Shown here in pieces: positions 28,383 through 39,909 of a stretch of 64,000 nt of DNA (the stretch's first letter is position 1; every line of letters begins with the position of its first letter). The position numbers and the translations under genes were made by a program. The DNA lies in NCBI RefSeq assembly GCF_000209165.1, contig NC_009046.1, positions 744,001-808,000 of the forward strand, in the 5' to 3' direction. This DNA comes from Scheffersomyces stipitis CBS 6054 (lineage: Eukaryota; Ascomycota; Pichiomycetes; Serinales; Debaryomycetaceae). The notes beneath the pieces were generated by a model. It saw only the letters and a list, made by a program, of their open reading frames with translations, did not search any database and had not been told where the DNA came from.

Positions 28383-31300
28383 ATGGTCAAACCGGTATTA
28401 CAAGAGGCAACCCTCTTTCCGGAACTCTACGGACTCAGACGGTCCCACAGAGAAAGACGTGCTGCCATCGTCGAAAGTGAAAGTGAAGAAGAACCTATTC
28501 CAAAGAGAAGGAAGAAGAAAGCTCAACGAACTGAAGATTACGGTGATGAAAACGAAGAAGATGAAGAAGACGACGCGGAAGACTCTGAGGACGAAGATTT
28601 TTACGACAAGCCTCTTGCGAAGAAGAAGAAGAAGACAATTATACAGAAGAAGAAGAAGAAATCATCTGTGAAACTGGAACCTTCGGTTCCTGCTGAGATC
28701 AGATTCTCGTCGAGAAATAACAAACAGGTTAACTATGCCGTTGATTATGATGACGACGACGACTTGCTTGAAAGTGAACCAGAACTTGACGAAAACGACG
28801 AAGACGTAAATGGAGATTACTACTACTATCAACAAGCCAATGAAGATGAAAACGAAAGAGGTATCGATCTCGTCATGGATCACAAACTAAACGAAGAAAA
28901 TCCGGAAAAGACTGGTGACCCGAAGCTAGACTACTTGTTCAGAATTAAGTGGACAGACCAATCGCATTTGCATAATACTTGGGAGCAGTGGAATGACTTG
29001 AAGGAGTACAAAGGTATCAGAAAAGTCGAAAACTACATCAAGCAATTCATAATATATGATCAAGAGATCAGAAACGATCCTTTGACGACTAGGGAAGACA
29101 TAGAAGCCATGGACATTGACCGCGAAAGAAAACGCGATGAACAAGAAGAATACACTCGTGTTGAAAGAATCGTTGACTCCGAAAGAATTGAAACCGAAAA
29201 TGGCGAAACTAAGTTACAATACTATTGTAAGTGGAGAAGACTCTACTATGACGAATGTTCTTGGGAAGATGCTGAAGAAATTGCTAAGATTGCTCCCGAT
29301 CAAGTAGCCAAGTATCAGCAAAGGTTGAAGTCTAAGATATTGCCAAACTTGTCAGCTAATTACCCATTGTCACAAAGACCTAGATTTGAAAAGTTGGTTA
29401 AACAGCCTGTTTTTATCAAGAATGGAGAGTTGAGAGATTTCCAGTTGACCGGTTTGAACTGGATGGCTTTCTTGTGGTCTAGAAACGAAAACGGTATTCT
29501 TGCTGATGAAATGGGGTTGGGTAAGACTGTGCAAACTGTTTCATTTCTCTCTTGGTTGATTTATTCTAGAAGGCAGAATGGCCCTCATATTGTTGTTGTG
29601 CCATTGTCAACAATTCCAGCTTGGCAAGAGACCTTTGAGAAGTGGTCTCCTGATGTAAACTGTGTTTATTACTTAGGTAATACTCAGGCACGAAAGACCA
29701 TCAGAGACTACGAATTCTACGGATCCAACAATAAGCCTAAATTCAACATATTGTTAACTACATATGAATACATTTTGAAGGACCGCAACGAATTGGGTGC
29801 TTTCAAATGGCAATTCTTGGCTGTTGATGAAGCTCATAGATTGAAGAATGCTGACTCCTCGTTATATGAATCGTTGAAGAGTTTTAAGGTTGCCAACAGA
29901 TTGTTGATTACTGGGACACCTTTGCAAAACAATATTAAGGAATTGGCCGCTTTGGTTAACTTCTTGATGCCTGGCAAATTCGATATTGAGCAAGAAATCG
30001 ATTTTGAAACTCCTGATGAAGAGCAGGAATTGTACATTAAAGACTTACAGAAAAAGATCCAGCCTTTCATATTGAGAAGATTGAAAAAGGACGTGGAGAA
30101 ATCCCTTCCTTCCAAGACAGAAAGAATCTTGAGAGTAGAATTATCAGATATCCAGACTGAGTACTACAAGAACATTATCACTAAAAACTATTCTGCTTTG
30201 AATGCTGGAAATAAGGGCGCTCAGATCTCGTTGTTGAACGTGATGAGTGAGTTGAAGAAGGCGTCTAACCATCCTTACCTTTTCGATGGTGCTGAGAACA
30301 GAGTTTTAGCCAAGGTTGGTTCTGCTACTAGGGATAACATCTTGAGAGGTATGATTATGTCTTCTGGTAAGATGGTTTTGCTTGAACAATTATTAACCAG
30401 ATTGAAAAAGGAAGGTCACAGAGTCTTAATCTTCTCTCAAATGGTCAGAATTTTGGATATTCTTGGCGATTATTTATCGATCAAGGGTTACCAGTTCCAA
30501 AGATTGGATGGTGGGATACCGTCTGCTCAAAGAAGAATCTCTATTGACCATTTCAACGCTCCAGAATCAAAGGATTTCATCTTTTTGTTGTCCACTAGAG
30601 CTGGTGGGTTAGGAATTAATTTAATGACCGCTGACACTGTTATCATATTTGACTCTGATTGGAACCCTCAAGCTGATTTGCAGGCAATGGCCAGAGCTCA
30701 TAGAATTGGTCAGAAGAATCATGTGTCGGTTTACAGATTCGTTAGTAAAGATACTGTTGAGGAGCAGATCTTGGAAAGGGCTAGGAAAAAGATGATTTTG
30801 GAGTACGCCATTATTTCGTTGGGAATCACAGATCCCAACTCGAAGAAGAGCAAGACCGAACCATCAACAGGTGAATTGAGTCAAATCTTGAAGTTTGGTG
30901 CTGGCAATATGTTCAAAGAAAACGATAACCAAAAGAAGTTGGAAGATTTGAACTTGGATGATGTATTAAATCATGCTGAAGATCATGTCACTACTCCTGA
31001 CCTTGGAGAGTCCAACTTGGGTTCTGAAGAATTTTTAAAACAGTTCGAAGTTACAGATTACAAGGCCGATGTTGAATGGGACGATATCATCCCTCAAGAA
31101 GAATTGGCCAAGTTGAAGGACGAGGAGAAAAAGAAGGCGGATGAGATCTACTTGGAAGAACAAATTGCTATGTACTCGAGAAGAAAAGCTGCCGTTCGTA
31201 AATTTGAAAATGGATCGGTTGCTCCAAGTGATGACGAAGATGAAGATTCTTCTCTGGGTAGACAACCAAGACTGAAGCATGCCGGCGACCATCAACTTTC

Positions 31301-32627
31301 TGAAAAGGAAATTAGAGGTATATACAGATCAATCTTGAGACTTGGTGATTTGACTGGAAGGTGGGAGCAATTGGTTGAAGAAGGAAGTGTCACAAACAAG
31401 AATCCCGTTTTGGTCAAACATGCCTACAATGAGATTATCAACACTTCCAAACAATTAGTAAAGGAAGAAGAAATCAGAAGAACTAAAGCCTTGGCCGATT
31501 TGGAAAGAAAGGCTATTGAGCAAAGAGAAAAGGGAGCTGTAGAAAATCCAACGGCCTTGTGGATTGCCAAGAAGAAGGAAAAGAAGGCCGTCTTATTCGA
31601 ATACCAGGGGGTCAAGAATATTAATGCTGAGTTGGTATTGAATAGACCTGTGGACATGAAGATGCTTGACAGTATGATTCCTAAGGAAAACCCTACTTCA
31701 TTTGAATTGCCCAGACCTCCTAAGCTGGTGTCAGCCTGGTCTTGCGATTGGTCTGAAAAGGACGATGCCATGTTGTTGGTTGGTGTTTTCAAATTCGGAT
31801 ATGGATCTTGGGTTCAGATTCGTGACGACACTGTTTTGGGATTGCAGACAAAGCTCTTCTTAGAAGGCTCTACGAATCCTAAGGAAGCAAATACAGTGAG
31901 TACTGCTCCTGCTGGTGAAGCTGGCTCTGGTGCTCCAGTTGAAGAAAAGGCAGTTAAAAAGGTGCCAGGCTCTGTGCATTTGGGTAGAAGAGTAGATTAC
32001 TTGTTCTCGTTACTCAGAGGTGACGATGACCGTGCAAATGGAGGCTCCACTCCTTCTGGTGTTACTATTAAGAAGAAAGTGAGAAGACCAAAGACGGAAA
32101 CGCCGGTTCCAGCAGGTAAAGCTAAAGCCGCAGCTAGGTCACAATCTCCCGAAACTAACCTCAAGAAGTCTAAGGTGAGAAGCATTGCTCCAAAGGCGTC
32201 CCCATCTAGTCCCGCTGGTAACTCTCCAAAGGTAGATTCTGGAGCTCACACACACTCTAGTCAGCACCAGCCACATCACAACAACAATTCCAAGGATGAT
32301 GATAAAGATCTTGAATACGATAGCATGGATGAAGGGTACTGCAAGGACGTATTGAAGCCCGTTGCAAAGTCGTTGATGAGACTCCACAAAGGAAATCAAG
32401 GATTTGAAAAACACGAATGGGCCAACATCTTGAAAACGGAATTGCTCACCGTGGGCGACTTTATTGGCACAGTTGTCAAGCCGTTGGACGGTAAACCAGA
32501 AGGAAATAAGTTGCAGAAGCATTTATGGTCGTATTCTAGACTCTACTGGCCAGCTAAAGTTCCTTCGAAAAAGATCTTCGACATGTACACTAGACTAAAG
32601 ACCAAATCTGGCCAAAACACTAAGTAA
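28383..32627 (+). CDS. CHD1: CHD1 chromatin remodeller
   Basis: Chd1 spaces nucleosomes over transcribed genes using ATP. The protein has 1414 residues. In order: an acidic/basic N-terminus; chromodomain 1 ([19 protein letters not shown] region, ~185-235); chromodomain 2 ([10 protein letters not shown] to the [17 protein letters not shown] region, ~263-312). The Snf2 ATPase follows, with DEMGLGKT at 375-382 and DEAH at 482-485, and a helicase-C lobe ending in [11 protein letters not shown]. The SANT/SLIDE-type DNA-binding region spans ~980-1220, including [12 protein letters not shown]. The CHD1 C-terminal helical domain ([16 protein letters not shown]) lies near the end. All parts are complete. 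Confidence 0.97.
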   Translation: MVKPVLQEATLFPELYGLRRSHRERRAAIVESESEEEPIPKRRKKKAQRTEDYGDENEEDEEDDAEDSEDEDFYDKPLAKKKKKTIIQKKKKKSSVKLEPSVPAEIRFSSRNNKQVNYAVDYDDDDDLLESEPELDENDEDVNGDYYYYQQANEDENERGIDLVMDHKLNEENPEKTGDPKLDYLFRIKWTDQSHLHNTWEQWNDLKEYKGIRKVENYIKQFIIYDQEIRNDPLTTREDIEAMDIDRERKRDEQEEYTRVERIVDSERIETENGETKLQYYCKWRRLYYDECSWEDAEEIAKIAPDQVAKYQQRLKSKILPNLSANYPLSQRPRFEKLVKQPVFIKNGELRDFQLTGLNWMAFLWSRNENGILADEMGLGKTVQTVSFLSWLIYSRRQNGPHIVVVPLSTIPAWQETFEKWSPDVNCVYYLGNTQARKTIRDYEFYGSNNKPKFNILLTTYEYILKDRNELGAFKWQFLAVDEAHRLKNADSSLYESLKSFKVANRLLITGTPLQNNIKELAALVNFLMPGKFDIEQEIDFETPDEEQELYIKDLQKKIQPFILRRLKKDVEKSLPSKTERILRVELSDIQTEYYKNIITKNYSALNAGNKGAQISLLNVMSELKKASNHPYLFDGAENRVLAKVGSATRDNILRGMIMSSGKMVLLEQLLTRLKKEGHRVLIFSQMVRILDILGDYLSIKGYQFQRLDGGIPSAQRRISIDHFNAPESKDFIFLLSTRAGGLGINLMTADTVIIFDSDWNPQADLQAMARAHRIGQKNHVSVYRFVSKDTVEEQILERARKKMILEYAIISLGITDPNSKKSKTEPSTGELSQILKFGAGNMFKENDNQKKLEDLNLDDVLNHAEDHVTTPDLGESNLGSEEFLKQFEVTDYKADVEWDDIIPQEELAKLKDEEKKKADEIYLEEQIAMYSRRKAAVRKFENGSVAPSDDEDEDSSLGRQPRLKHAGDHQLSEKEIRGIYRSILRLGDLTGRWEQLVEEGSVTNKNPVLVKHAYNEIINTSKQLVKEEEIRRTKALADLERKAIEQREKGAVENPTALWIAKKKEKKAVLFEYQGVKNINAELVLNRPVDMKMLDSMIPKENPTSFELPRPPKLVSAWSCDWSEKDDAMLLVGVFKFGYGSWVQIRDDTVLGLQTKLFLEGSTNPKEANTVSTAPAGEAGSGAPVEEKAVKKVPGSVHLGRRVDYLFSLLRGDDDRANGGSTPSGVTIKKKVRRPKTETPVPAGKAKAAARSQSPETNLKKSKVRSIAPKASPSSPAGNSPKVDSGAHTHSSQHQPHHNNNSKDDDKDLEYDSMDEGYCKDVLKPVAKSLMRLHKGNQGFEKHEWANILKTELLTVGDFIGTVVKPLDGKPEGNKLQKHLWSYSRLYWPAKVPSKKIFDMYTRLKTKSGQNTK

Positions 32628-32698
32628 TTACGTTTACAGATGTATGTATATACAATACAAGAGAATTTGCTCTATAGAAAACAGAAAGTAGCAAAAGT

Positions 32699-32708
32699 GG
32701 CTGCGAAA
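32699..32708 (+). repeat. GGCTGCGAAA dispersed motif, copy 3
   Basis: Extended form TGGCTGCGAAAAG, 71 bases after the CHD1 stop. It forms a direct pair with copy 4, period 25. Confidence 0.6.
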
Positions 32709-32723
32709 AGCTGTTCAGAGAAC

Positions 32724-32733
32724 GGCTGCGAAA
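32724..32733 (+). repeat. GGCTGCGAAA dispersed motif, copy 4
   Basis: Extended form CGGCTGCGAAAAG, 25 bases after copy 3 in the same orientation. Confidence 0.6.
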
Positions 32734-33576
32734 AGAGTTTTGAAATGATTTTAATGCAAAGTCGACTGTGTACCTTGCACGGTTGAGTTCATATTGGTAT
32801 CTTGTGGTTACATTAAGCAGTGAGCTAGGTTGGTCATTCATCATTTACATCTACATCGACTAATTTTGGATGTACATATGGGCAATATACCTTCCCGAAA
32901 CCATGTTCAGACTAAAAAGACTACGAACGATGAAAAGCCACTAAATTTTTATGTATCAGCTATAGATATCATTAGAAGGTAGAATTCCAACGGTAGATAT
33001 TGTATTGGACACTATTTCATCCTTATTCATCCATATCCTTGGTATGTTTGGCATCGAGATCAGCCAGAGTATGGTCCTTACATGATTTCCTGAACTGTAC
33101 TCTATTACACAGGATAGTAGATCATTAAATCAGGTATGGTACTGAAAAATTCTATGCACGGAATAATTGAGTATGGTAAAAGTCAGTACGCTAGTTGGAG
33201 CTAACAGTAGAAGTCTTACGGATTGGAATAAACAGCAATTCTCGCTGCCTATTTAGAATTGACGTCTCCCCTCCTCATCTCATCACTTTGTGCTATTATA
33301 CCACCATCAAGCTACGGTTGATGCCATTCATTTTAGCACTCTTACCAGGTGACCGGGTAACTCATCTCTTTGTCTATTTCGTGCGTGGCTAATTTGCAAA
33401 AAATTTTCATAACATACAGAGAAAAAACTGCTAATCAAGCTGAGAAAAAAAATTTTGAGATAGTCTCAATTTTTCAAGGATTTGAGTTTGTTACTCTTTT
33501 CCTTTTCTTTTGGTCTTTCCAATTCCAATCCACCCTTTTTTTATCAAACAAATTATTCGTTTCTACGATTAATTAT

Positions 33577-33596
33577 AAAAAAATCCAAAAAAAAAA
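33577..33596 (+). promoter_or_regulatory. A-rich leader tract immediately before PAB1
   Basis: A7 (33577-33583), TCC and A10 (33587-33596) end 7 bases before the PAB1 ATG. In other eukaryotes Pab1/PABP binds an A-rich tract in its own mRNA leader and represses its translation. The position fits that loop, but binding here is inferred. Confidence 0.55.
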
Positions 33597-33603
33597 TCCA
33601 ACC

Positions 33604-35502
33604 ATGTCTGCCGCTGACGCCAACCAACTCCAAGAATCGTTGGAAAAGTTGAACCTCGATTCTGCTCCAGCCGCCGCTGAAGAAGAAGCTGTTGCTGCTG
33701 AATCTGCTCCAGCCGGTGAAGAAGGCGCTGACTCTGCCAACGTTGCTGAGAGCACTGCCTCTTTGTATGTTGGAGAATTGAACACCTCTGTCAACGAAGC
33801 TACGTTATTCGAGATCTTCTCTCCTATTGGCCAGGTTTCGTCTATCAGAGTCTGTAGAGATGCTGTTTCGAAGAAGTCTTTGGGTTACGCCTACGTCAAC
33901 TACCACAAGATGGAAGACGGAGAAAAGGCTATCGAAGAATTGAACTACAGCCCAATTGAAGGCCGTCCTTGTCGTATCATGTGGTCTCAGAGAGACCCTT
34001 CTGCCAGAAGATCAGGTGACGGCAACATTTTCATCAAGAACTTGCACCCTGCCATCGACAACAAGGCTTTACACGACACCTTTTCCACTTTCGGTAAGAT
34101 CTTGTCGTGTAAGGTCGCCACTGACGACATGGGTCAGTCCAAGTGCTTCGGTTTTGTTCACTACGAGACTGCCGAAGCCGCAGAAGCCGCCATCGAAAAC
34201 GTTAACGGCATGTTGTTGAACGACCGTGAAGTCTTTGTTGGTAAGCACATCTCCAAGAAGGACCGTGAATCCAAGTTTGAGGAAATCAAGGCCAACTTCA
34301 CCAACATCTATGTCAAGAACATTGACTTGGAATACTCTGAAGAGGATTTGAAGAAGTTGTTCACTCCATACGGTGCTATCACTTCCATCTACTTGGAAAA
34401 GGACGCCGAAGGTAAGTCTAAGGGTTTCGGTTTCGTCAACTACGAGGGTCACGAAGCCGCTGTCAAGGCTGTCGAAGAGTTGAACGACAAGGAAATCAAT
34501 GGTCAAAAGATCTACGTTGGTAGAGCTCAAAAGAAGAGAGAAAGAATGGAAGAGTTGAAGAAGCAGTACGAAAACACCAGATTGGAAAAGTTGTCCAAGT
34601 ACCAAGGTGTCAACTTGTTCATCAAGAACTTGGACGATACTATCGACTCCGAAAAGTTGGAAGAAGAATTCAAGCCTTTCGGAACCATCACCTCTGCTAG
34701 AGTTATGGTCGATGAAACTGGTAAGTCCAAGGGTTTCGGTTTCGTTTGTTTCTCGTCCCCAGAAGAAGCCACCAAGGCTATCACCGAAATGAACCAAAGA
34801 ATGTTCTTTGGCAAGCCATTGTACGTCGCCTTGGCTCAACGTAAGGATGTCAGACGTTCTCAATTAGAACAACAGATCCAAGCCCGTAACCAGATGAGAA
34901 TGCAAAATGCTGCTGCTACCGGTGGAATCCCAGGTCAATTCATTCCTCCAATGTTCTATGGCCAACAAGGTTTCTTCCCACCTAACGGTAGAGGTAACGC
35001 TCCTTTCCCAGGTCCAAACCCACAGATGATCATGAGAAGAGGTCAACCATTCGGTGGTCCAGAACAATGGCCAAGACCAGGTCCTAACGGCCAACCAGTC
35101 CCAGTTTACGGTATCCCACCACAAGCTTACTCTGACTTCAACGGTCAAAACATCCGTCAACAAAGAGGCTACTACCCTAACCGTAACCAGAACAAGGGCC
35201 GTCAACAAAGAGACTTGGCTGCTATCATTGCCTCTGCTCCTCCTGACCAACAAAAGAGAATCTTAGGTGAAGAATTGTACCCTAAGATTGTTGCTACCGG
35301 CAAGGCTCAAGAACCAGAAGCCGCTGGTAAGATTACCGGTATGATGTTGGACTTGGACAACCAAGAGATCTTAGCTTTGTTGGAAGACGACGAGTTGTTC
35401 ACCAACCACTTTGAAGATGCTTTGACTGCTTTCGAGGAATACAAGAACTCGGAAGCTGCTGCTCCTGTTGCTCCAGCTGCTCCAGCTGAGCCACAAGCTT
35501 AA
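33604..35502 (+). CDS. PAB1: Poly(A)-binding protein
   Basis: Pab1 coats mRNA poly(A) tails and links them to eIF4G and deadenylases. The protein has 632 residues. An acidic/Ala-rich N-terminus is followed by four RRMs (~53-130, 141-218, 234-311, 337-414). Their RNP motifs are [40 protein letters not shown] and LFIKNL/GFGFVCF. A Pro/Gln/Gly/Met-rich linker and the MLLE peptide-binding domain ([21 protein letters not shown] region, ~535-605) complete it. I use the ATG at 33604. The frame is open ~78 codons upstream, but that is T- and A-rich leader. Codon use is strongly biased to TTG for Leu, as in highly expressed genes. Confidence 0.98.
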   Translation: MSAADANQLQESLEKLNLDSAPAAAEEEAVAAESAPAGEEGADSANVAESTASLYVGELNTSVNEATLFEIFSPIGQVSSIRVCRDAVSKKSLGYAYVNYHKMEDGEKAIEELNYSPIEGRPCRIMWSQRDPSARRSGDGNIFIKNLHPAIDNKALHDTFSTFGKILSCKVATDDMGQSKCFGFVHYETAEAAEAAIENVNGMLLNDREVFVGKHISKKDRESKFEEIKANFTNIYVKNIDLEYSEEDLKKLFTPYGAITSIYLEKDAEGKSKGFGFVNYEGHEAAVKAVEELNDKEINGQKIYVGRAQKKRERMEELKKQYENTRLEKLSKYQGVNLFIKNLDDTIDSEKLEEEFKPFGTITSARVMVDETGKSKGFGFVCFSSPEEATKAITEMNQRMFFGKPLYVALAQRKDVRRSQLEQQIQARNQMRMQNAAATGGIPGQFIPPMFYGQQGFFPPNGRGNAPFPGPNPQMIMRRGQPFGGPEQWPRPGPNGQPVPVYGIPPQAYSDFNGQNIRQQRGYYPNRNQNKGRQQRDLAAIIASAPPDQQKRILGEELYPKIVATGKAQEPEAAGKITGMMLDLDNQEILALLEDDELFTNHFEDALTAFEEYKNSEAAAPVAPAAPAEPQA

Positions 35503-35792
35503 ATTTCTACTCACAGATTCTTGAATGATTTGGAACAGCTCAACCTAAGCGAAGACAACTAACAAAAAAATATTGATCGGAAGGAATAGAAGAAATGGAC
35601 GGTGGTGTCATTGTCGTTTTTTTCTGAAGTATTCGTCAAGGATGAATGTTTCAGTGTATTCTATTTTCTAAGTATGTAATGTAATAGTTTTTTGGTAAAT
35701 GGGTTAATGGATTTATTATATACAAACAAGAAAAAAATATGAAAAAGATATAATATTTTAAGGAAGTGTAGATTCAGGTGAGAACTTGTTCT

Positions 35793-35802
35793 TTTCGCAG
35801 CC
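35793..35802 (-). repeat. GGCTGCGAAA dispersed motif, copy 5
   Basis: Extended form (minus strand) TTGGCTGCGAAAAG, ~290 bases after the PAB1 stop. Confidence 0.6.
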
Positions 35803-36657
35803 AATACTAATAACCTTGTTTATTGGCTTAACAAGCGAGGCAAGAAAGGGCGATACAGATAGAGGATAGAAGTTACGTGCAAGAGAGAATTGGAGATTTA
35901 CAGTGTATCAAGAGTCAAAACTGGAGTCTTTTGATATGCCTTTATGCTGTATTGAATGTATTTGATAAATGAAGATAAACTTGAAAGTTTGAGAGTTTTC
36001 GTCGAAATTTGAGAATTATTTAACAAATACATTTTTTTGAAGAATCATCTTGTAATTCGATTCTTCTACTACATAATTGAATGGAGTACGCTGAACAGAA
36101 CTTCACAGCTCTGTTTCTATGCTCTTGTATTCATATTACCTGAGAAATATCTGTACTTAAAACACTTCACTATTTCTTTCTTCAAACTATGATACTAAAC
36201 TAAGAATGTCTACTCAAGTCTTTCAACAGATCCCGTTACAAGATCTTATTGGAAAGCAGTAGAGGATACTACTAGCAATGCCCCATTTCTCCCAATGTAC
36301 CCCTTATCACTTTACCCACACAACTCCAGCAATATTACCACACAGGATTAGTGCAATCTAATGGGTCGATAGTTATGAACGCTAGACTAGCACGATTAAG
36401 CAGGGGAGGAATTTGGATATCGTCAAAGACAAGCCAGAAAGAGAGAATGTATTTCTGTTGTTTTTGAGACGAAGCTTCGGCTAATTGGAAGTGGGTCGTT
36501 GCGGAACACTTTCATCTCCGGCTGTACGCTTACGGACCTTTTTGTTCCTGTTTATGCGGTGGAAGATCGATGGGAAAATCTAGAAGCGCATCTAGGCCAA
36601 TATCTCAACGACACATTCATTGCTGAATTTAGTGAGTGTCTTCTTCTTGTTCTTGAC

Positions 36658-36711
36658 CATATAGAACTGTTCAATCATATAGAACTGCTTAGTCATATAG
36701 AATTGCTGTAT
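36658..36711 (+). repeat. 18-bp tandem repeat, three copies
   Basis: Three consecutive 18-bp units start CATATAGAACTGTTCAAT, then CATATAGAACTGCTTAGT, then a third with AATTG in place of AACTG. It ends 90 bases before the TPS2 ATG, so it lies in the promoter or leader. The period is a multiple of three, and the repeat sits in an open frame with no ATG. Confidence 0.75.
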
Positions 36712-36800
36712 ACTGACATTGTACTCACTTTGCGCTCATATCATATTATACTTTTACCTTTCACTTTCGTCTATTCATCTAAAGTCTATCTTTTTTCACT

Positions 36801-39434
36801 ATGGAAACCAAGTTCGCCTATCCTTCGGACTCCACCATAATATCGCCAGCAGACTATGCCAACAATTCCAAGATCAAGCTCTCAGGTAGAGTGTTGAACG
36901 TGATGACGTCGTTGCCGTCGCAGATCTACAAGTGCCACGACCCCAAGACCCACGAGTATATTTGGGATGTAGAGCCAGTAAGAGGGAACTCTGCTCTCTA
37001 CTCCTCGCAGTACTTTCTAGACCAGCACACAGACTGGGAAACCCATTTGATTGCTTGGACAGGCGAATTGATCAACAACACCAATCTTCTGGCCAATGGC
37101 GAAAACATCCAAGACGATCCACTCTACTTGGATGATAAGGAAAAACAGGAGTTGGAAAAGAAGTTGAGAAAGGCTAACAACTCGGACAACATCCACCCAG
37201 TTTGGCTCTTGAGACGAGACCAGGAAAGATGGAGAAAGTATGCCGAAAACGTCCTCTGGCCAGTTTTCCATTACATCCAGGGTCAGCCTTCAAACGGTAA
37301 AGCCGAGGCTGATGCCTGGCACGATTATGTCAAATTCAACGAAGTCTACTGCAACAAGATCAAATCCGTGTATAAGCCTGGAGATATAATATGGATCCAC
37401 GACTATTATTTATTGTTGCTTCCGCAATTGTTGCGGATGGAGTTTCCGGATGCGTATATCGGACTTTACGTCCATGCTCCATTCCCATCGTCAGAGTATT
37501 TTCGGTGTCTTTCGAAGAGATCGCAGTTGTTGGATGGCATGTTGGGAGCTGACAAGATCGCCTTTCAATCTGACTCTTTCCAACGCCACTTTCTTTCTTG
37601 TTGCTCTCGTCTCCTTGGTTATGAAGTCACTTCTAACAAGATCTTGGCCTATGGTACAGCCATCTCTGTAGAGACTTTACCAATAGGTATCGATACCAAG
37701 AAGACAGAAAATGATGCATTTGAACCAGGTATCGAGGTTAAAGTCAAGGCTCTAAAAGAAATCTACACGGGAAAGAAGATCATTGTAGGTCGAGACAGAT
37801 TGGACAAGGTCCGTGGTGTGGTTCAGAAGTTACAGGCGTTCGAGATGTTTTTGCAGATGTACCCAGAATGGAGAGACAAAGTTGTGTTGATTCAAGTCCT
37901 GAGTCCGGGCTACTCTCATTCGGCCAATGTAGAGAAAAAAGTAACTGAGTTGGTAAACCGTATCAACAGCCAGTTTGGTAACTTGAACTATACGCCTGTA
38001 TTGCATTACCAGATTAGAATCGAAAAGGACGAGTACTTTGCTTTACTTAGAGTAGCCGATTTGGCATTAGTTACTTCTGTACGTGATGGAATGAGTACCA
38101 CGTCGCTAGAATTCGTCATTTGTCAGAAAGAAAATAGTTCTCCCTTGATATTGTCCGAATTCACTGGCACTGCCTCTGTTTTGAGAGAATCGATCTTGGT
38201 GAATCCTTGGGATTCAGTAGGAATTGCTAGAACCATCAACGACTGCCTCTCAATGTCTGATGACGCAAAGACCGATTTGGAAGGAAGATTGTATAAGCAG
38301 GTTATTTCGAATACCATTCAGAGCTGGTCTTCTACCTTTTTGTCTCACTTGATTGAACACGTTTCTGAAACTCACACTTTCCATTATACTCCAGCTTTGA
38401 ACAGACCATTGTTGTACAATAGCTATGCCAAATCAGAGAGAAGATTATTTTTGTTTGACTATGACGGAACTTTAACTCCTATAGTCAAAGACCCAGCTGC
38501 TGCCATTCCATCTTCTCGATTGAACCAAATTTTGGATGCATTGTCTGCTGATCCAAAGAATCAGATCTGGGTGATTTCAGGTAGAGACCAGGCGTTCTTG
38601 GACAAGTGGTTGGGATCGAAGAATGTTGGATTTTCTGCTGAACACGGCTGTTTCATGAAAGATATTGATTCTAAGGAATGGGTGAACTTGGCTGAATCTT
38701 TTGACATGTCGTGGCAGCAGAAGGTGGATAGCGTTTACAGGTACTACACGGAAAGAACGCCGGGTTCTAATATCGAGAGGAAGAAAGTTGCTTTGACATG
38801 GCATTACCGTAGAGCCGATCCAGAGCTTGGACGGTTTCAGGCAGCAAAGTGCTTTCAACAATTGAAGGACACAGTTGCCAAAGAATACGACGTGGAAATC
38901 ATGGAAGGTAAGGCTAATATAGAAGTTAGACCCAAGTTCCTCAACAAGGGCGAGATTGTCAGACGGTTGGTATTGAACCCACATGGATCTAAATTGGACA
39001 CCCATATCTCGTCCAAGGGATCAGCAGATATTTCAGTTGCAGACTTACCAGATTTCATCTTATGTCTAGGAGACGACTTGACTGATGAAGATATGTTCAG
39101 AGCGCTTAAGGAGATTGAGGATGACTGGACTTCGAAGGAGTTTCCTAAGAACCAGTTTGGTTCCTATGGTGTATATCCAGTTGCTGTTGGTCCTGCTTCT
39201 AAGCAGACTATTGCTACATCCCACTTGAACGAGCCTTCGCAGGTTTTAGAGACTTTGGGGTTGTTGGCTGGTCAAGTGTCGTTGTTTGAGAGTGCTGGCA
39301 CTGTTGATTTAGACGATAGAGGTCATGTGGCGAATAGTCCTTCGTCAGAAAGATCTAAGACGGCCATTAAAGAAGCAGCACTTCGCCGCAAGGTCAGCTT
39401 AAGCAAGGTGATTGAATCCAAAGAGAAAATCTAA
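36801..39434 (+). CDS. TPS2: Trehalose-6-phosphate phosphatase
   Basis: Tps2 removes phosphate from trehalose-6-phosphate in the cytosolic trehalose synthase complex. The protein has 877 residues (896 in S. cerevisiae). An N-terminal GT20 synthase-like domain (~25-520) includes the segment IWIHDYYLLLLPQLLR and LVTSVRDGMSTTSLEFV. The HAD phosphatase domain starts FDYDGTLTP, with nucleophile D553 and acid/base D555, and has CLGDDLTDEDMF near 750. A CTG codon at residue 367 (37899-37901, IQV-CTG-SP) falls where I recall Ser in S. cerevisiae Tps2 (IQVSSP). This supports CUG=Ser. Promoter features suggest stress control. Confidence 0.96.
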   Translation: METKFAYPSDSTIISPADYANNSKIKLSGRVLNVMTSLPSQIYKCHDPKTHEYIWDVEPVRGNSALYSSQYFLDQHTDWETHLIAWTGELINNTNLLANGENIQDDPLYLDDKEKQELEKKLRKANNSDNIHPVWLLRRDQERWRKYAENVLWPVFHYIQGQPSNGKAEADAWHDYVKFNEVYCNKIKSVYKPGDIIWIHDYYLLLLPQLLRMEFPDAYIGLYVHAPFPSSEYFRCLSKRSQLLDGMLGADKIAFQSDSFQRHFLSCCSRLLGYEVTSNKILAYGTAISVETLPIGIDTKKTENDAFEPGIEVKVKALKEIYTGKKIIVGRDRLDKVRGVVQKLQAFEMFLQMYPEWRDKVVLIQVLSPGYSHSANVEKKVTELVNRINSQFGNLNYTPVLHYQIRIEKDEYFALLRVADLALVTSVRDGMSTTSLEFVICQKENSSPLILSEFTGTASVLRESILVNPWDSVGIARTINDCLSMSDDAKTDLEGRLYKQVISNTIQSWSSTFLSHLIEHVSETHTFHYTPALNRPLLYNSYAKSERRLFLFDYDGTLTPIVKDPAAAIPSSRLNQILDALSADPKNQIWVISGRDQAFLDKWLGSKNVGFSAEHGCFMKDIDSKEWVNLAESFDMSWQQKVDSVYRYYTERTPGSNIERKKVALTWHYRRADPELGRFQAAKCFQQLKDTVAKEYDVEIMEGKANIEVRPKFLNKGEIVRRLVLNPHGSKLDTHISSKGSADISVADLPDFILCLGDDLTDEDMFRALKEIEDDWTSKEFPKNQFGSYGVYPVAVGPASKQTIATSHLNEPSQVLETLGLLAGQVSLFESAGTVDLDDRGHVANSPSSERSKTAIKEAALRRKVSLSKVIESKEKI

Positions 39435-39909
39435 TACTTCAATACTATATACCAGGAAGCTAGACGTAAGATTATGGTATGAGGGAGTGGTTTTACATGC
39501 TATTAGACAGCAACTTACACAATTTTTAAGTAGAAGCAAAGTAAAGTAATAAACGAATATAAACTGGTACTAGAAGTAATGTTCCAACACCATTGTAAGA
39601 TTTCGGATGTGGTGGAATCTCAGATAACCTCATCTGTTAGTAAACATGTTTAATGGCCTGACTAAGCAACTTTTTGAAGTTTCGATCGTTTAGTGATCTT
39701 TCTTCGTGTACCTTGAATCCAAATCTCATCTAGTTGAACCGAGGTACGTCTATATATTATTTAACATGCCAGATTTGTGCGCGCGAAAATTACTTGGCGA
39801 TGGACTATATTTAAACACCGAGCTTCCTCGATTAGCTATTTAAAATATGTCATTTTCCAATTGCATCTATTCGTAGATTTTGTAATTCTTGACACTACTT
39901 TTCCTAAAT
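39435..39909. other. TPS2 3' region and promoter of the ester-synthase gene
   Basis: These 475 bases include a G+C island GTGCGCGCGAAAAT near 39778-39791. An ACTATATTTAA TATA-like run near 39804-39814 lies ~95 bases before the next ATG. No RNA gene is seen. Confidence 0.5.

Larger units (their letters stand above)
32628..33603. promoter_or_regulatory. CHD1 3' region and PAB1 promoter/leader
   Basis: The first 110 bases hold two copies of GGCTGCGAAA 25 bases apart. The last ~250 bases before PAB1 are typical of a strongly expressed yeast gene, with a pyrimidine-rich tract (33490-33545) followed by A-rich leader runs. I see no separate gene. Confidence 0.55.
35503..36800. promoter_or_regulatory. 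PAB1 3' region and TPS2 promoter
   Basis: This 1.3-kb spacer holds a minus-strand copy of GGCTGCGAAA at 35793. It also has a CCCCT stress-response element (STRE) core at 36300-36304 and an 18-bp tandem repeat at 36658-36711. An STRE would suit the stress-induced TPS2 gene. A 113-codon open frame overlaps the TPS2 start but lacks an ATG. Confidence 0.5.

Noticed and set aside
34069..34863. 264-codon open frame antisense to PAB1
   Set aside because: It is a shadow of strongly biased PAB1 codons on the other strand; the sense frame is an unmistakable Pab1.
36499..36840. 113-codon open frame overlapping the TPS2 start
   Set aside because: It starts at TTG and has no ATG; the repeated peptide simply reflects the 18-bp tandem repeat.
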